A stretch of 64,000 nt of DNA from AC-32 sp963736055 (GTDB lineage: Bacteria; Actinomycetota; Thermoleophilia; Gaiellales; Gaiellaceae). How positions within the stretch are numbered: position 1 is the stretch's first letter; each line of letters opens with the position of its first letter. A program made the position numbers and the translations under genes. The stretch spans positions 62,001 through 126,000 of the forward strand of contig CAVTNM010000001.1 in assembly GCA_963736055.1 (NCBI GenBank), written 5' to 3'. Below are positions 19,997 through 28,728 of the stretch, one piece after another. The notes under the pieces are model-generated. The model was not told the DNA's origin. It worked only from the letters and a program-made list of their open reading frames with translations, and did no database searches.

Positions 19997-21117
19997 GCGG
20001 TGGTCGGGTGCGGCACCTGTACGTGCACCTGCCGTTCTGCGCCTCCCGCTGCGGGTACTGCGACTTCGTCACCGTCGTCGGACGGCACGGTCAGCACCGG
20101 GTCTACGTCGACGCGTTGCTGACAGAGCTGTCACTCGAGCGGGAGGCGCTCGCGCCGCGGCTCGAGAGCGTGTTCCTGGGCGGCGGAACGCCGACGTTGA
20201 CCGAGCCGCGTGAGCTGGAGCGCCTGCTTCGGTCGCTGCCCCCGGCGCTCGAGGTGACGGTCGAGGCGAACCCTGAGACCGTGACACCGGAGTTGGCGGA
20301 GCTACTGGCGGACTGCGGCGTGACCAGAGTCTCGCTCGGCGCTCAGAGCTTCCGGCCGCGGCTGCTCGAGGTGCTCGACCGGAGAGCGGGCCCCGAGGAC
20401 GTCCGGCGTGCCGTCTACTCTCTCCGTGATGCCAAGGTTGACAACATTTCGCTCGATCTCATCTACGGGATTCCCGGCCAGAGCGCCCCCGACCTCGAGG
20501 CCGATCTGAGCGACGCTCTCGCGCTGGAGCCGGAGCACCTCTCCTGCTACGAGTTGGAGGCAAAGCAGGGGACGCGCTTCACCCACACGCATGGAGCCGA
20601 GCTCGCGCGCCAGGCCGAGGCGATGGAGTGGTACTTCGAGCGTGTGGTCGAGCGGCTGACCGGAGCCGGCTATCGCTGGTACGAGACAGCGAACTTCTGC
20701 CGACCGCCGGCTGTGGCGGACGGACGCGACCTGCGCTCACGGCACAACCTCGCCTACTGGCGTGGCCGGGACTACGTCGGTCTCGGGATCGGCGCGGTCT
20801 CGACAATTCAGGGGCAGCGGTGGCGGACGACGCCGCGGCTCGCCTCGTACCTGAGCTCCCTCGGGGCTGGTGAGCCGCCGGAGCGGGAGATCGAGGTGCT
20901 CCCGGCGCAGGTGCGACGCTCGGAGCGAATCTTGCTCGGGCTTCGCCTCGACGAGCCGCTCTCGCTCGAGGGGCTAGAGGGCGCCGTCGACCCGGCTGCA
21001 GTCGAGCGGCTCGAACGGCTCGGCCTGCTCGAGCGAGGCGCAGGCGGCGTCGATCTTGCTCTGACCGATCGCGGCCGATTCCTGGGCGGCGGCGTCACGG
21101 CGGACCTTCTCGCCTAA
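19993..21117 (+). CDS. hemW: HemW-like radical SAM protein (coproporphyrinogen-dehydrogenase family)
   Basis: A 374-residue radical SAM protein. The 4Fe-4S cysteines are C16, C20 and C23 in FCASRCGYCDF; the HemW C-terminal domain follows (ARQAEAMEWYFERV, RSRHNLAYWRGRDYVGLGIGA). HemW proteins are thought to be heme chaperones rather than oxygen-independent HemN enzymes. GTG start at 19993 overlaps the lepA stop (GTGA); the lepA-hemW-hrcA-dnaJ order is widespread in Gram-positive bacteria. Confidence 0.9.
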   Translation: MSGGRVRHLYVHLPFCASRCGYCDFVTVVGRHGQHRVYVDALLTELSLEREALAPRLESVFLGGGTPTLTEPRELERLLRSLPPALEVTVEANPETVTPELAELLADCGVTRVSLGAQSFRPRLLEVLDRRAGPEDVRRAVYSLRDAKVDNISLDLIYGIPGQSAPDLEADLSDALALEPEHLSCYELEAKQGTRFTHTHGAELARQAEAMEWYFERVVERLTGAGYRWYETANFCRPPAVADGRDLRSRHNLAYWRGRDYVGLGIGAVSTIQGQRWRTTPRLASYLSSLGAGEPPEREIEVLPAQVRRSERILLGLRLDEPLSLEGLEGAVDPAAVERLERLGLLERGAGGVDLALTDRGRFLGGGVTADLLA

Positions 21118-21133
21118 AATCCCTGCAAAGGGG

Positions 21134-22180
21134 ATGGAGACGACGGCTGACATCGAACTCAACGACCGCCAGGGCGCGATCCTGCGGGGGGTCGTCGAGG
21201 CGTACGTCGCCACCAGGGAGCCCGTCGGCTCGCGGACCCTTGTGGAACGGACGGGACTCGATGTCTCCCCCTCGACCGTTCGGAGCGAGCTGGCTGAGCT
21301 CGAGCGGCTCGGGCTGCTGACCCACCCGCACACCTCTGCGGGCCGGATCCCGACCGACCGCGGCTACCGCTACTACGCCGATCGCCTCCTCGAGCGGCTC
21401 GAGCCCCAGCCCGGCGGGTTCCCGCTGGACCTCACGACGGCGCGCATCGAGGTCGACGTGGCGCTACAGGCGACCACCGAGATGCTCTCGGAGCTGACCA
21501 GGCTGCTCGCGCTCGTCTCGGCTCCGCCGCTCGGAACCGCGACGGTCCGGCACGTCGAGGTGCTGCTGCTCCAGACCCAGGTGGTGATGGTCGTGGTGAT
21601 CACCTCCACCGGCAGCGTCACGAAGCGCGTCTATCGATTCTCGGAGCCGGTCGACTCGGGCCTCGCCACCTGGGCCGCGCAGTACCTCAACGAGCGGGTC
21701 GCCGGGCTGGAGCTCGGCAGCCACGCGCTGCGGCGAAGACTGGACGAGCCGGCGCTCGGACCCCGCGAAGCGACCTTCCTGGCTGTGCTGCGCCCGCTGT
21801 TCGACGAGGCGCTGGCCGCCGAGCAACGGAGCCTCTACGTGGGCGGCACCGCCGGCCTCCTCGAGGATCTCCGGGGCGAGGAGCTCGAGAGCTACCAGCG
21901 TCTGCTCGAAGTGCTCGAGAAGCGTGCCGCCTTGCTCGACGTCCTCAGCCAGACGCTCGACCGTCGCCGGCCGTTCGTCCGGGTCGGGCCGGAGCTGGAG
22001 CACCCGGCCTTGCGCGACCTCTCGCTCGTGGGCGCGTCCTACGGCCTCACGAACCGGACCCTCGGCACGGTGACGCTCCTCGGCCCGGTGCGCATGGACT
22101 ACGAGAAGGCAATTCGCTCGGTGCGGGCAGCAGCCCACGAGCTCTCCCGCTTCGTCGAGGAGATCTACGACGACAACTAG
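21134..22180 (+). CDS. hrcA: Heat-inducible transcription repressor HrcA
   Basis: A 348-residue HrcA with an N-terminal winged helix (LNDRQGAILRGVVEAYVATREPVGSRTL, VSPSTVRSELAELERLGLL, HTSAGRIPTDRGYR) and the GAF-like C-terminal domain. It represses class I heat-shock genes through CIRCE elements. No CIRCE sequence is visible near hrcA or dnaJ, so its targets (groES/groEL) are probably elsewhere. TAAAAT lies 13 nt upstream of the ATG. Confidence 0.93.
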   Translation: METTADIELNDRQGAILRGVVEAYVATREPVGSRTLVERTGLDVSPSTVRSELAELERLGLLTHPHTSAGRIPTDRGYRYYADRLLERLEPQPGGFPLDLTTARIEVDVALQATTEMLSELTRLLALVSAPPLGTATVRHVEVLLLQTQVVMVVVITSTGSVTKRVYRFSEPVDSGLATWAAQYLNERVAGLELGSHALRRRLDEPALGPREATFLAVLRPLFDEALAAEQRSLYVGGTAGLLEDLRGEELESYQRLLEVLEKRAALLDVLSQTLDRRRPFVRVGPELEHPALRDLSLVGASYGLTNRTLGTVTLLGPVRMDYEKAIRSVRAAAHELSRFVEEIYDDN

Positions 22181-22205
22181 GGCAGGAGCTACGCTCCGAC
22201 CACAA

Positions 22206-23324
22206 ATGGCGACGACCCAGCGCGACTACTACGAGCTGCTCGGAGTGCCCCGAACCGCCGACGAGGCGGCGATCAAGAAGGCCTTCCGCGGCCTCGCGCG
22301 CACGCTCCATCCCGACGTCTCCGAGGCGCCTGACGCCGAGGAGCGGTTTCGCGAGGTCGTCGAGGCCTACGAGGTTCTTTCGAAGCCGGAAGCGCGCGAG
22401 CTCTACGACCGGTACGGGCACGCGGGCCTGCGCGGTGGCGGCTTCACGCCGTCGAGCTTCGACCTCGGCAGCCTCTCGGACCTGTTCGCGGCGTTCTTCG
22501 GCGACGACATCTTCGGTGTGGCCGCCCGCCCGAGAAGCGCCCGGGGCGCGGATGTGGCGGCCCGGATCGAGCTCGAGCTCGCGGAGGCCGCGACCGGCGT
22601 GGCACGCGAGGTGACGATCCCCGTCACCATTCCATGCGAGACCTGCCAGGGGAGCGGCGCCGAGCCGGGAACCGAGCCGGTTGCCTGCTCCACCTGCGGA
22701 GGCCGCGGCCAGCTGCAACATGTCTCTCGAACGGCGTTCGGTGAGTTCGTCCGCTCGCAGACGTGCCCGGGCTGTGGCGGAGCGGGGCGGGTGGTCGAGC
22801 GTCCATGTCTCGACTGCGACGGCTCTGGTCGGACGGTCGAGGAGCGCACGCTGGAGGTCAAGGTTCCAGCCGGCATCCACGACGGCCAGCAGATCCGGAT
22901 CTCCGGCGAAGGACACGCAGGCGTCCTCGGCGGGCGCGCCGGCGATGTCTACGTGCAGGTCGGCATCCGGCCCCATCCGCGCCTCGTGCGCGAGGGCAAC
23001 GACATCTTCTGCACGGTCGACCTGACGATGACCGAGGCGGCGCTGGGAACGACGGCGACGGTGCCGACGCTCGAGGGCGACCTGGAGCTCGAGCTCGAGG
23101 CAGGCACACAGCCGGGCGACGTCCGCGTCTTGCGAGGCCGCGGCATGCCGGTCCTGCAAGGGTTCGGCCGGGGCGATCAGCGGGTGCTCGTCAACGTCCA
23201 GATTCCACGCCGCCTGAGCGACGAGCAGCGCAGCCTGCTGGAGCACTTCGGCGGGACCGTGAGCGACGACACCTACCGTCCGGACGAGGGGTTCTTCGAG
23301 AAGCTCAAGAGCGCCTTCCGCTGA
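22206..23324 (+). CDS. dnaJ: Chaperone DnaJ
   Basis: A 372-residue type I Hsp40. J domain with HPD in RTLHPDVSEAP, G/F-poor linker, four zinc motifs (CETCQGSG, CSTCGGRG, CPGCGGAG, CLDCDGSG) and the two-lobed C-terminal substrate domain. It delivers substrates to DnaK. TACGCT (22190-22195) lies 10 nt before the ATG; it is placed directly after hrcA but appears to have its own promoter. Confidence 0.94.
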   Translation: MATTQRDYYELLGVPRTADEAAIKKAFRGLARTLHPDVSEAPDAEERFREVVEAYEVLSKPEARELYDRYGHAGLRGGGFTPSSFDLGSLSDLFAAFFGDDIFGVAARPRSARGADVAARIELELAEAATGVAREVTIPVTIPCETCQGSGAEPGTEPVACSTCGGRGQLQHVSRTAFGEFVRSQTCPGCGGAGRVVERPCLDCDGSGRTVEERTLEVKVPAGIHDGQQIRISGEGHAGVLGGRAGDVYVQVGIRPHPRLVREGNDIFCTVDLTMTEAALGTTATVPTLEGDLELELEAGTQPGDVRVLRGRGMPVLQGFGRGDQRVLVNVQIPRRLSDEQRSLLEHFGGTVSDDTYRPDEGFFEKLKSAFR

Positions 23325-24085
23325 CCCCGCTCCGCCGAGTCTCCGCATCGGTGCCGCCGGAGCGAGCCGAGGCGGCCCGCGCGCTGATGCTCGAGCTCTT
23401 CCCGGAAGGCTTCGAAGAGCTCGAGCACTCCGACGCGGTCGAGTTGATCGCGTACACCGACGCGGGCGGCGAGGAGCGCCTCTGGGCCGCGTTCGGTGAG
23501 GTTCGCTCGGAAGAGGTGCCGGCCGACTGGGACGAGCGCTGGCGGGCCTTCCACCGCCCGGTGCGCGTGGGCAAGCTCTGGGTCGGACCACCCTGGCTGG
23601 AGCCGCCGCCGCAGGTCGAGGCGATCGTCGTCGACCCGGGCCGGGCCTTCGGTACGGGCGGGCACGCGACCACTCGGCTCTGCCTGGAGCTGCTGGCCGG
23701 TCTCGAGCGAGGCAGCCTGCTCGACGTCGGCTGTGGCTCCGGCGTGCTCTCGATTGCCGCAGCCAGGCTTGGGTTCTCGCCCGTCATCGCGGTCGACCAC
23801 GATTCGGCCGCCCTGGATGCGACCGCACGAAACGCGAGCGCGAACCACGTCGAGCTCGAGCTCCGGTTGGCGGACGCGCTCCTGGAGCCGATGCCTGCCG
23901 CAGATGTCGCGGTGGCGAACATCGCCCTCGATGCGGTCGAGCTGCTGGGCGAGCTCCTGGATGCCCCCGTGATCGTCACGTCGGGGTACCTCGAGCGGGA
24001 CGAGCCGGCACCGACGGGCTTCCGCCGCCAGACCCGCCGAACCGCGGGAGGCTGGGCGGCGGACCTGTTTCGCCGCGAGGAGTAG
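23321..24085 (+). CDS. prmA: Ribosomal protein L11 methyltransferase, probable CTG start
   Basis: A class I SAM methyltransferase of about 254 residues. Motifs: DPGRAFGTGGHATT, then LLDVGCGSGVLSIAAARLG and AVDHDSAALDATARNAS; the post-motif II VANIALD matches the usual NIL/NPP-type site. The predicted first strand RRVSASVPPERAE lies upstream of the first GTG (23351), so the true start is probably CTG at 23321, overlapping the dnaJ stop as CTGA. It methylates L11, a dnaJ neighbour in many genomes. Confidence 0.87.
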   Translation: MTPLRRVSASVPPERAEAARALMLELFPEGFEELEHSDAVELIAYTDAGGEERLWAAFGEVRSEEVPADWDERWRAFHRPVRVGKLWVGPPWLEPPPQVEAIVVDPGRAFGTGGHATTRLCLELLAGLERGSLLDVGCGSGVLSIAAARLGFSPVIAVDHDSAALDATARNASANHVELELRLADALLEPMPAADVAVANIALDAVELLGELLDAPVIVTSGYLERDEPAPTGFRRQTRRTAGGWAADLFRREE

Positions 24086-24096
24086 AGTCCCGCGCC

Positions 24097-25287
24097 GTGG
24101 GGAGCTTCTCGATCCGCTTCCTCGGCTGCAAGGTCTCGCATGTGGACGCCCACGCGATCCGCGAGCGGCTGCTGGCCGATGGGCATTCCGAGCTCGCGGA
24201 AGGCGCCGAGATCGCGGTCGTGAACACCTGCTGTGTCACCCATGAGGCGGTTCGCAAGTCCCGGCAGACCGCCTCGCGTGCGGCGCGGACGCACGAGCGC
24301 GTCTACGTGACCGGGTGCGGAGCGAACCTTGCCGAGGACGGCTTCGCCGGCCTCCCGGAGAACGTGGTCGTCGTTCCGCGCCGCGCCGAGGACACCCCAG
24401 AGTTCGTCGCCGGCGACGTCGGTGCGATCGGCTGCGTGCAGGGCGGCGCCCGGCTCGACCGCATCCGGGCGTTCGTCAAGGTGCAGGACGGCTGCAGCTT
24501 CTCCTGCGCCTTCTGCGTGATACCGCTGGTGCGCGGCCCATCCCGGAGCCGGCCGGCGGCCGCGGTCTTGCGCGAGGTCCGACGCCGCGTCGAGCAGGGG
24601 CACCGCGAGGTGGTGCTCACGGGAATCAATCTCGGCTGCTACCGGGATCGGGCGGCGGGCTACTCGCTCGCGCGCCTGATCGGCGAAGTGGGGGAGACGC
24701 CGGGACTTGCGCGCCTCCGGCTCTCCTCGCTCGAGGTCAACCACGTCACGCCCGAGCTCGCCGAGACACTGCGCGAGACGCCCACGGTGGGCCGTCACCT
24801 GCACGTGCCGCTCCAGTCCGGAGACGACGGGGTGCTCCGCGCGATGGGCCGACGGTACGACGCCGCCACGTTCCTGCGGCGCGTCGAGCCCCTGGCCGAC
24901 TTCAACCTGACCTCCGACGTGATCGTCGGCTTCCCCGGAGAAGACGAGGCGGCGTTCTCCCGCACGCTCGCCGTCGTGGCCGAGGCCGGGATGACGAAGG
25001 TGCATGTCTTCCCGTACTCGCCCCGGCCGGGCACCGTCACGGAGGCCGACGACACCGTCCCAGTGGCGACGAAGCGCGACCGGAGCGCACGTCTAAGAGA
25101 GGTCTCGCGGGAGGCCTGCTTGGCGCGATGGCGGGCGAAGATCGGTCGCAAGGACACAGTCCTCGTAGACCGCCCGGGCCGGGGCTACGGCAACGACTAT
25201 TCGCCGTGGCTCGTGGAGGGCCCGGTCGGCGAGCTCCTTACGGCCCGGGCCGGAGCCGTCACGGAGGAGGGGATCCTCGCTGCCTGA
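24097..25287 (+). CDS. mtaB: tRNA N6-threonylcarbamoyladenosine methylthiotransferase MtaB
   Basis: A 396-residue radical SAM methylthiotransferase converting t6A37 to ms2t6A37 in tRNA. N-terminal UPF0004 domain with three cluster cysteines (FLGCKVS, NTCCVT, TGCGAN), a radical SAM motif in DGCSFSCAFCVIP, and a short C-terminal TRAM-like region. GTG start at 24097 with TAGAGT (24083-24088) 8 nt upstream. It heads the mtaB-HIT-yqeY group. Confidence 0.92.
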   Translation: MGSFSIRFLGCKVSHVDAHAIRERLLADGHSELAEGAEIAVVNTCCVTHEAVRKSRQTASRAARTHERVYVTGCGANLAEDGFAGLPENVVVVPRRAEDTPEFVAGDVGAIGCVQGGARLDRIRAFVKVQDGCSFSCAFCVIPLVRGPSRSRPAAAVLREVRRRVEQGHREVVLTGINLGCYRDRAAGYSLARLIGEVGETPGLARLRLSSLEVNHVTPELAETLRETPTVGRHLHVPLQSGDDGVLRAMGRRYDAATFLRRVEPLADFNLTSDVIVGFPGEDEAAFSRTLAVVAEAGMTKVHVFPYSPRPGTVTEADDTVPVATKRDRSARLREVSREACLARWRAKIGRKDTVLVDRPGRGYGNDYSPWLVEGPVGELLTARAGAVTEEGILAA

Positions 25288-25609
25288 AGACTGCGTGTTC
25301 TGCAGCCTCGTGCGTGAGGGCGACTACGTCCACAAGGGCGACGGCTTCGTGGCGATCCGTGACATCCAGCCCAAGGCGGAGACCCATCTGCTGGTGCTCC
25401 CCGAGCGGCATGTCTCGAGCTTTCGCGAGATCTCCGAGTTCCCCGCCGAGGAGGCGAAGCGCATGCTCGAGTTCGTCGCCGAAAGCGCGCAAGCCGCGGG
25501 GCTCGACGACTACCGCCTGGTCGTCAACGTCGGCGAGGGCGCCGGCCAGACGGTCTTCCATCTCCACTGGCACGTGCTCGGCGGGAGGGTCTGGGGGCTG
25601 GCCGGATGA
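25280..25609 (+). CDS. HIT-family hydrolase (HinT-like), probable CTG start
   Basis: A histidine-triad protein of about 109 residues: zinc cysteines in EDCVFCSLV at the N-terminus and the catalytic triad HLHWHVLGG near the C-terminus. HinT-type proteins hydrolyse nucleoside phosphoramidates. The first cysteine lies before any ATG/GTG/TTG option, so the start must be upstream; CTG at 25280 fits, with GGAGGAGG (25263-25270) spaced 9 nt. It overlaps the mtaB end by 8 nt. Confidence 0.88.
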   Translation: MPEDCVFCSLVREGDYVHKGDGFVAIRDIQPKAETHLLVLPERHVSSFREISEFPAEEAKRMLEFVAESAQAAGLDDYRLVVNVGEGAGQTVFHLHWHVLGGRVWGLAG

Positions 25610-26049
25610 GCCTGATCGCACGGCTCGAGGACGAGCTCAAGGAGGCCATGGTCGCGCGTGACGGCGAGCGGCGCGACACGCTGCGCCTGATCCTCGCGAG
25701 CCTCCGCTCGGCGGAGAAAGAGCTGCAGCGGCCGCTGCACGACGACGAGGAGCTGCAGGTCCTCCAGCGCGAGCGCAAGCGCCGGACCGAGGCCTCCGAG
25801 GCGTTCCGCGCCGGCGGGCGCGAGGAGCAGGCCGACGCCGAGGAGCGCGAGCTGGCGGTGCTCGAGGAGTTCATGCCCGAGCCGCTCTCGGAGGACGAGC
25901 TCGAGGAGATCGTCGACGACGTGATCGCCGAGGTCGGCGCGACGAGCATGCGCGACATCGGCCGGGTCATGGCCGACGTGATGCCGCAGGTGGCCGGCCG
26001 GGCCGACGGATCCGCGGTGAGCCAGCTCGTGCGCGAGAAGCTCGCCTGA
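25606..26049 (+). CDS. yqeY: GatB/YqeY-domain protein
   Basis: A 147-residue YqeY protein. Typical features are LIARLEDELKEAMVARDGERRDTLRLILA, RKRRTEASEAFRAGGREEQADAEERE and VIAEVGATSMRDIGRVMADVMPQVAGRADG. The domain also occurs at the C-terminus of GatB/GatE and is thought to bind tRNA; the stand-alone role is unclear. ATGA overlap with the HIT gene. Confidence 0.92.
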   Translation: MSLIARLEDELKEAMVARDGERRDTLRLILASLRSAEKELQRPLHDDEELQVLQRERKRRTEASEAFRAGGREEQADAEERELAVLEEFMPEPLSEDELEEIVDDVIAEVGATSMRDIGRVMADVMPQVAGRADGSAVSQLVREKLA

Positions 26050-26080
26050 GGCAACTGTCCCTGGATTAAGGCGCGCCCGG

Positions 26081-26107
26081 CCTCCTCCCCGCTGCGAGCG
26101 TATCGAG
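26081..26107 (+). repeat. Dispersed 27-bp intergenic repeat, copy 1
   Basis: Begins CCTCCTCCCCG and ends GCGAGCGTATCGAG; 25 of 27 bases match the copy at 33553-33579. Both lie in intergenic DNA shortly after the end of a plus-strand gene. The function is unknown. Confidence 0.6.
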
Positions 26108-26201
26108 CGCGGCCGCGCGTATCTGTGCCGAATTCGGAACGATTGCGCGACTCGAGCAGTGGCTCCGGCAGGGTCGTGCGGAGCGCCTACACTGAGGCCA
26201 A

Positions 26202-27161
26202 GTGCAGGAAGTTCTCTCGGTTTCCAACGATGTCGCGGCCGAGCTCGCGACCCTCGGCGACGGCGTGCTCGACGCGCTGCGCGACCGGCTTCGGATCACG
26301 ATCCTCCTGCGGGGCAACCGGCTGACGATCGAGGGCGAGAACCCGAACGTCGCCCAGGCGCGGGCGGTCGTGGACGAGCTCGCCGAGCTGGTCGAAGGCG
26401 GGCACGAGATCGGACCTGGCACCGTCGACGCCGTGATCGCCGCGCTCGACCAGGCGGAGGATCTCAGCGAGGTGTTCGAGGACGTCGTCTGGCGCCACCG
26501 CGGGAAGAAGATCTCGCCGAAGACCGTCAACCAGAAGCGCTACGTCGACGCGATGCGCCGGCACACGGTGACCTTCGCGATCGGCCCTGCGGGCACCGGC
26601 AAGACCTATCTCGCGATGGCGCTCGCCGTCGCGTCTCTCTCCGACCGTGAGGTCGGGCGGATCATCCTCACGCGGCCTGCGGTCGAGGCCGGCGAGCGGC
26701 TCGGCTTCCTCCCCGGCGACATGCTGGCGAAGGTCGACCCGTACCTGCGGCCCCTCTACGACGCGCTCTACGACATGCTCGATCCGGACCGGCTGGCGGC
26801 ATACATGGAGAAAGGGACGATCGAGGTCGCCCCGCTCGCGTTCATGCGCGGGCGAACTCTGAACGACTCGTTCATCATCCTCGACGAGGCGCAGAACACG
26901 AGCCCCGAGCAGATGCAGATGTTCCTGACTCGGCTCGGCTTCGGCTCCAAGGTGGTCGTCACCGGCGATGTGACCCAGATCGACCTTCCGCGCGAGCAGG
27001 CATCGGGGCTGATCCAGGTTCAGGACATCCTCGGCTCGATCGAGGGGATCGCCTTCATCCGCTTCGGGCACGAGGATGTGGTCAGGCACAAGCTCGTCCA
27101 GCGAATCGTGGAGGCCTACAAGCTGCACGCGGAGGAGACCGGCACCCAGCGCAGCCGATAG
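26202..27161 (+). CDS. phoH: PhoH-like ATPase
   Basis: A 319-residue PhoH-family protein: KH-like N-terminal region (LRITILLRGNRLTIEGENPNVAQA), Walker A GPAGTGKT and Walker B FIILDEAQNT. Its ATPase core resembles that of superfamily 1 helicases, and together with YbeY it is linked to RNA/ribosome metabolism. GTG start with TACACT (26188-26193) 8 nt upstream, so leaderless; first gene of the phoH-ybeY-dgkA-cdd run. Confidence 0.92.
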   Translation: MQEVLSVSNDVAAELATLGDGVLDALRDRLRITILLRGNRLTIEGENPNVAQARAVVDELAELVEGGHEIGPGTVDAVIAALDQAEDLSEVFEDVVWRHRGKKISPKTVNQKRYVDAMRRHTVTFAIGPAGTGKTYLAMALAVASLSDREVGRIILTRPAVEAGERLGFLPGDMLAKVDPYLRPLYDALYDMLDPDRLAAYMEKGTIEVAPLAFMRGRTLNDSFIILDEAQNTSPEQMQMFLTRLGFGSKVVVTGDVTQIDLPREQASGLIQVQDILGSIEGIAFIRFGHEDVVRHKLVQRIVEAYKLHAEETGTQRSR

Positions 27162-27165
27162 GGCG

Positions 27166-27543
27166 ATGATCTCGGTCGAGGTGGAAAACCGCAGCGGCGT
27201 CGAGGTCGAGGAACTGGCGGCCGTCGAGCTGGCCCAGCGCGTGCTCGGCGGCGAAGGCGTCGACGAGGGAGAGGTCGGCCTGCACTTCGTGGCGCCGGAG
27301 GAGATGCGAACGCTCAAGCGCGACCACCTCGGCGTCGACGAGGTCACTGACGTGCTCTCTTTCCCGATCGACGGGCGGGACCGGCTCGATCCCGGCGTGC
27401 CGCGGCAGCTCGGGGACGCTGTTCTTTGCCCGCAGGTCGTGGGCGAGGCCTGGCGCCCACCCCTCGTGCACGGTCTCCTACATCTCCTCGGCTACGAGCA
27501 CGGAGCCGAGATGCAGGCGAAAGAAGCGCGATGGACCGAATGA
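27166..27543 (+). CDS. ybeY: Endoribonuclease YbeY
   Basis: A 125-residue YbeY with the zinc-binding HGLLHLLGYEHG (HxxxHxxGxxH form) and DEVTDVLSFPID. It matures the 3' end of 16S rRNA and takes part in ribosome quality control. It is slightly short between the LGDAVLCPQVV strand and the histidine motif. It sits 4 bp after phoH, its usual partner, and overlaps the next gene (ATGA). Confidence 0.92.
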   Translation: MISVEVENRSGVEVEELAAVELAQRVLGGEGVDEGEVGLHFVAPEEMRTLKRDHLGVDEVTDVLSFPIDGRDRLDPGVPRQLGDAVLCPQVVGEAWRPPLVHGLLHLLGYEHGAEMQAKEARWTE

Positions 27544-28257
27544 CGAAGCGCCGCGCCCAGACACTCCTCGAGAGCTTCAACTTCGCGTTCGAGGGGATCA
27601 TCCACGTCCTCCGGACGCAGCGGAACATGCGGATCCACTTCCTCGCGGCGATCGTCGTGCTCGTCGACAGCGGTCGCGATCGGCGTCACGAGGCTCGAGC
27701 TCATCGCCCTCTTGCTCGCGATCGCGTTCGTGTTCATCGCGGAGATGATCAACTCGGCTCTCGAGCAGGCGATCGACGTGGCGACGACCTCGTTCGACCC
27801 GCTCGCGAAGCTGGCGAAGGACATCGCTGCCGGCGCCGTGTTGATCGCGACCGTGAACGCCGTTGCCATCGGCTACCTCGTCTTCTCCGGGGAGTTCGCC
27901 GACCGCAGCTCGCGCCTGCTCGACCGGCTACGCGACGCGCCGGCTCAGGTAACGCTGATCGCCCTCGTCCTGACCATCATCGTGGTGATCGGTACGAAGG
28001 CCTACACCGGTCGTGGGACGCCTCTGCGCGGAGGCCTTCCATCGGGCCATGCGGCGGTCGCGTTCGCCGGCTGGATGGCCGCGACCTACATCATCAGCGA
28101 CTCCCACCGCTTCCTGATCTCCTCGCTGACCTTCATCATGGCGCTGCTTGTGGCGCAGACCCGGGTCGAATCCGGCGTTCACTCGGCGCTCGAGGTCACC
28201 TACGGCGGGGTGCTCGGCGCGCTGGTCACGCTGGTCGTGTTTCAGGTGCTCGCGTGA
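27540..28257 (+). CDS. DgkA-type lipid kinase fused to a PAP2 phosphatase, frame interrupted by one extra base
   Basis: N-terminal half: diacylglycerol/undecaprenol kinase (SFNFAFEGIIHVLRTQRNMRIHFLAA, then FIAEMINSALEQAID, the family signature). C-terminal half: PAP2-type phosphatase with PSGHAAVAFAGW and TRVESGVHSALEV. Between them the frame shifts near 27660 (AAIVVL then STAVAIGVTRLELIALL one base later). With one base removed it is a 238-residue fusion. Kinase and phosphatase could both feed undecaprenyl phosphate (from undecaprenol and from the diphosphate). ATGA overlap with ybeY, GTGA overlap with cdd. Confidence 0.82.
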
Positions 28258-28619
28258 GCGACGAGCTCTACGAGCGGGCTGTCGCGATCGCCGAGCGAGC
28301 GTACGCGCCCTACTCGAACTACCTGGTCGGTGCCGCCGTGCGGGCCCGGGATGGCCGAGTGTTCGAGGGGGTGAACGTCGAGAACGCCGCGTACCCGTTG
28401 GGCGTCTGTGCCGAGAAAACGGCAATCGCGTGCGCCGTGGTCGCGGGCTGCCGGCCGGGCGACCTCGAGGCGATCGGCATCACCGCCTCGCCTTGCGGCG
28501 GTTGCCGTCAATGGCTCTTCGAGTTCCGTCTCGACCGGGTGACCTTTCGCAACCAGAAAGGCGAGATCGTCACGTACACGCCCGCCGAGCTCCTGCCCGA
28601 CACGTGGGAGCTCGACTGA
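28254..28619 (+). CDS. cdd: Cytidine deaminase
   Basis: A 121-residue homotetrameric-type cytidine deaminase: YSNYLVGAAV, NVENAAYPLGVCAEKTAI (zinc cysteine and catalytic glutamate) and SPCGGCRQWLFEF (the other two zinc cysteines). It converts cytidine/deoxycytidine to uridine forms. GTG start overlaps the PAP2 stop. With deoC downstream it suggests salvage of nucleosides. Confidence 0.92.
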   Translation: MSDELYERAVAIAERAYAPYSNYLVGAAVRARDGRVFEGVNVENAAYPLGVCAEKTAIACAVVAGCRPGDLEAIGITASPCGGCRQWLFEFRLDRVTFRNQKGEIVTYTPAELLPDTWELD

Positions 28620-28701
28620 AGTTCCAGAATCGACGCGAAGGCGTCTCACACCCGTGCGTCGGACGCGAGTACGCTCATCGCCGAGGGCGGCGGGCATGCT
28701 T

Positions 28702-28718
28702 CCCCACCCCGGGTGGGG
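28702..28718 (+). other. GC palindrome before era
   Basis: CCCCACCC-C-GGGTGGGG is a perfect inverted repeat whose right arm runs into the G-rich stretch (28711-28720) that would be the Shine-Dalgarno for the TTG at 28729. Folding would hide the ribosome-binding site, so it may limit era translation. Confidence 0.4.
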
Positions 28719-28728
28719 GGTGCGGTTC

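Noticed and set aside
21080..22206. CIRCE operator near hrcA or dnaJ
   Set aside because: No TTAGCACTC-N9-GAGTGCTAA-like dyad is visible before either gene.
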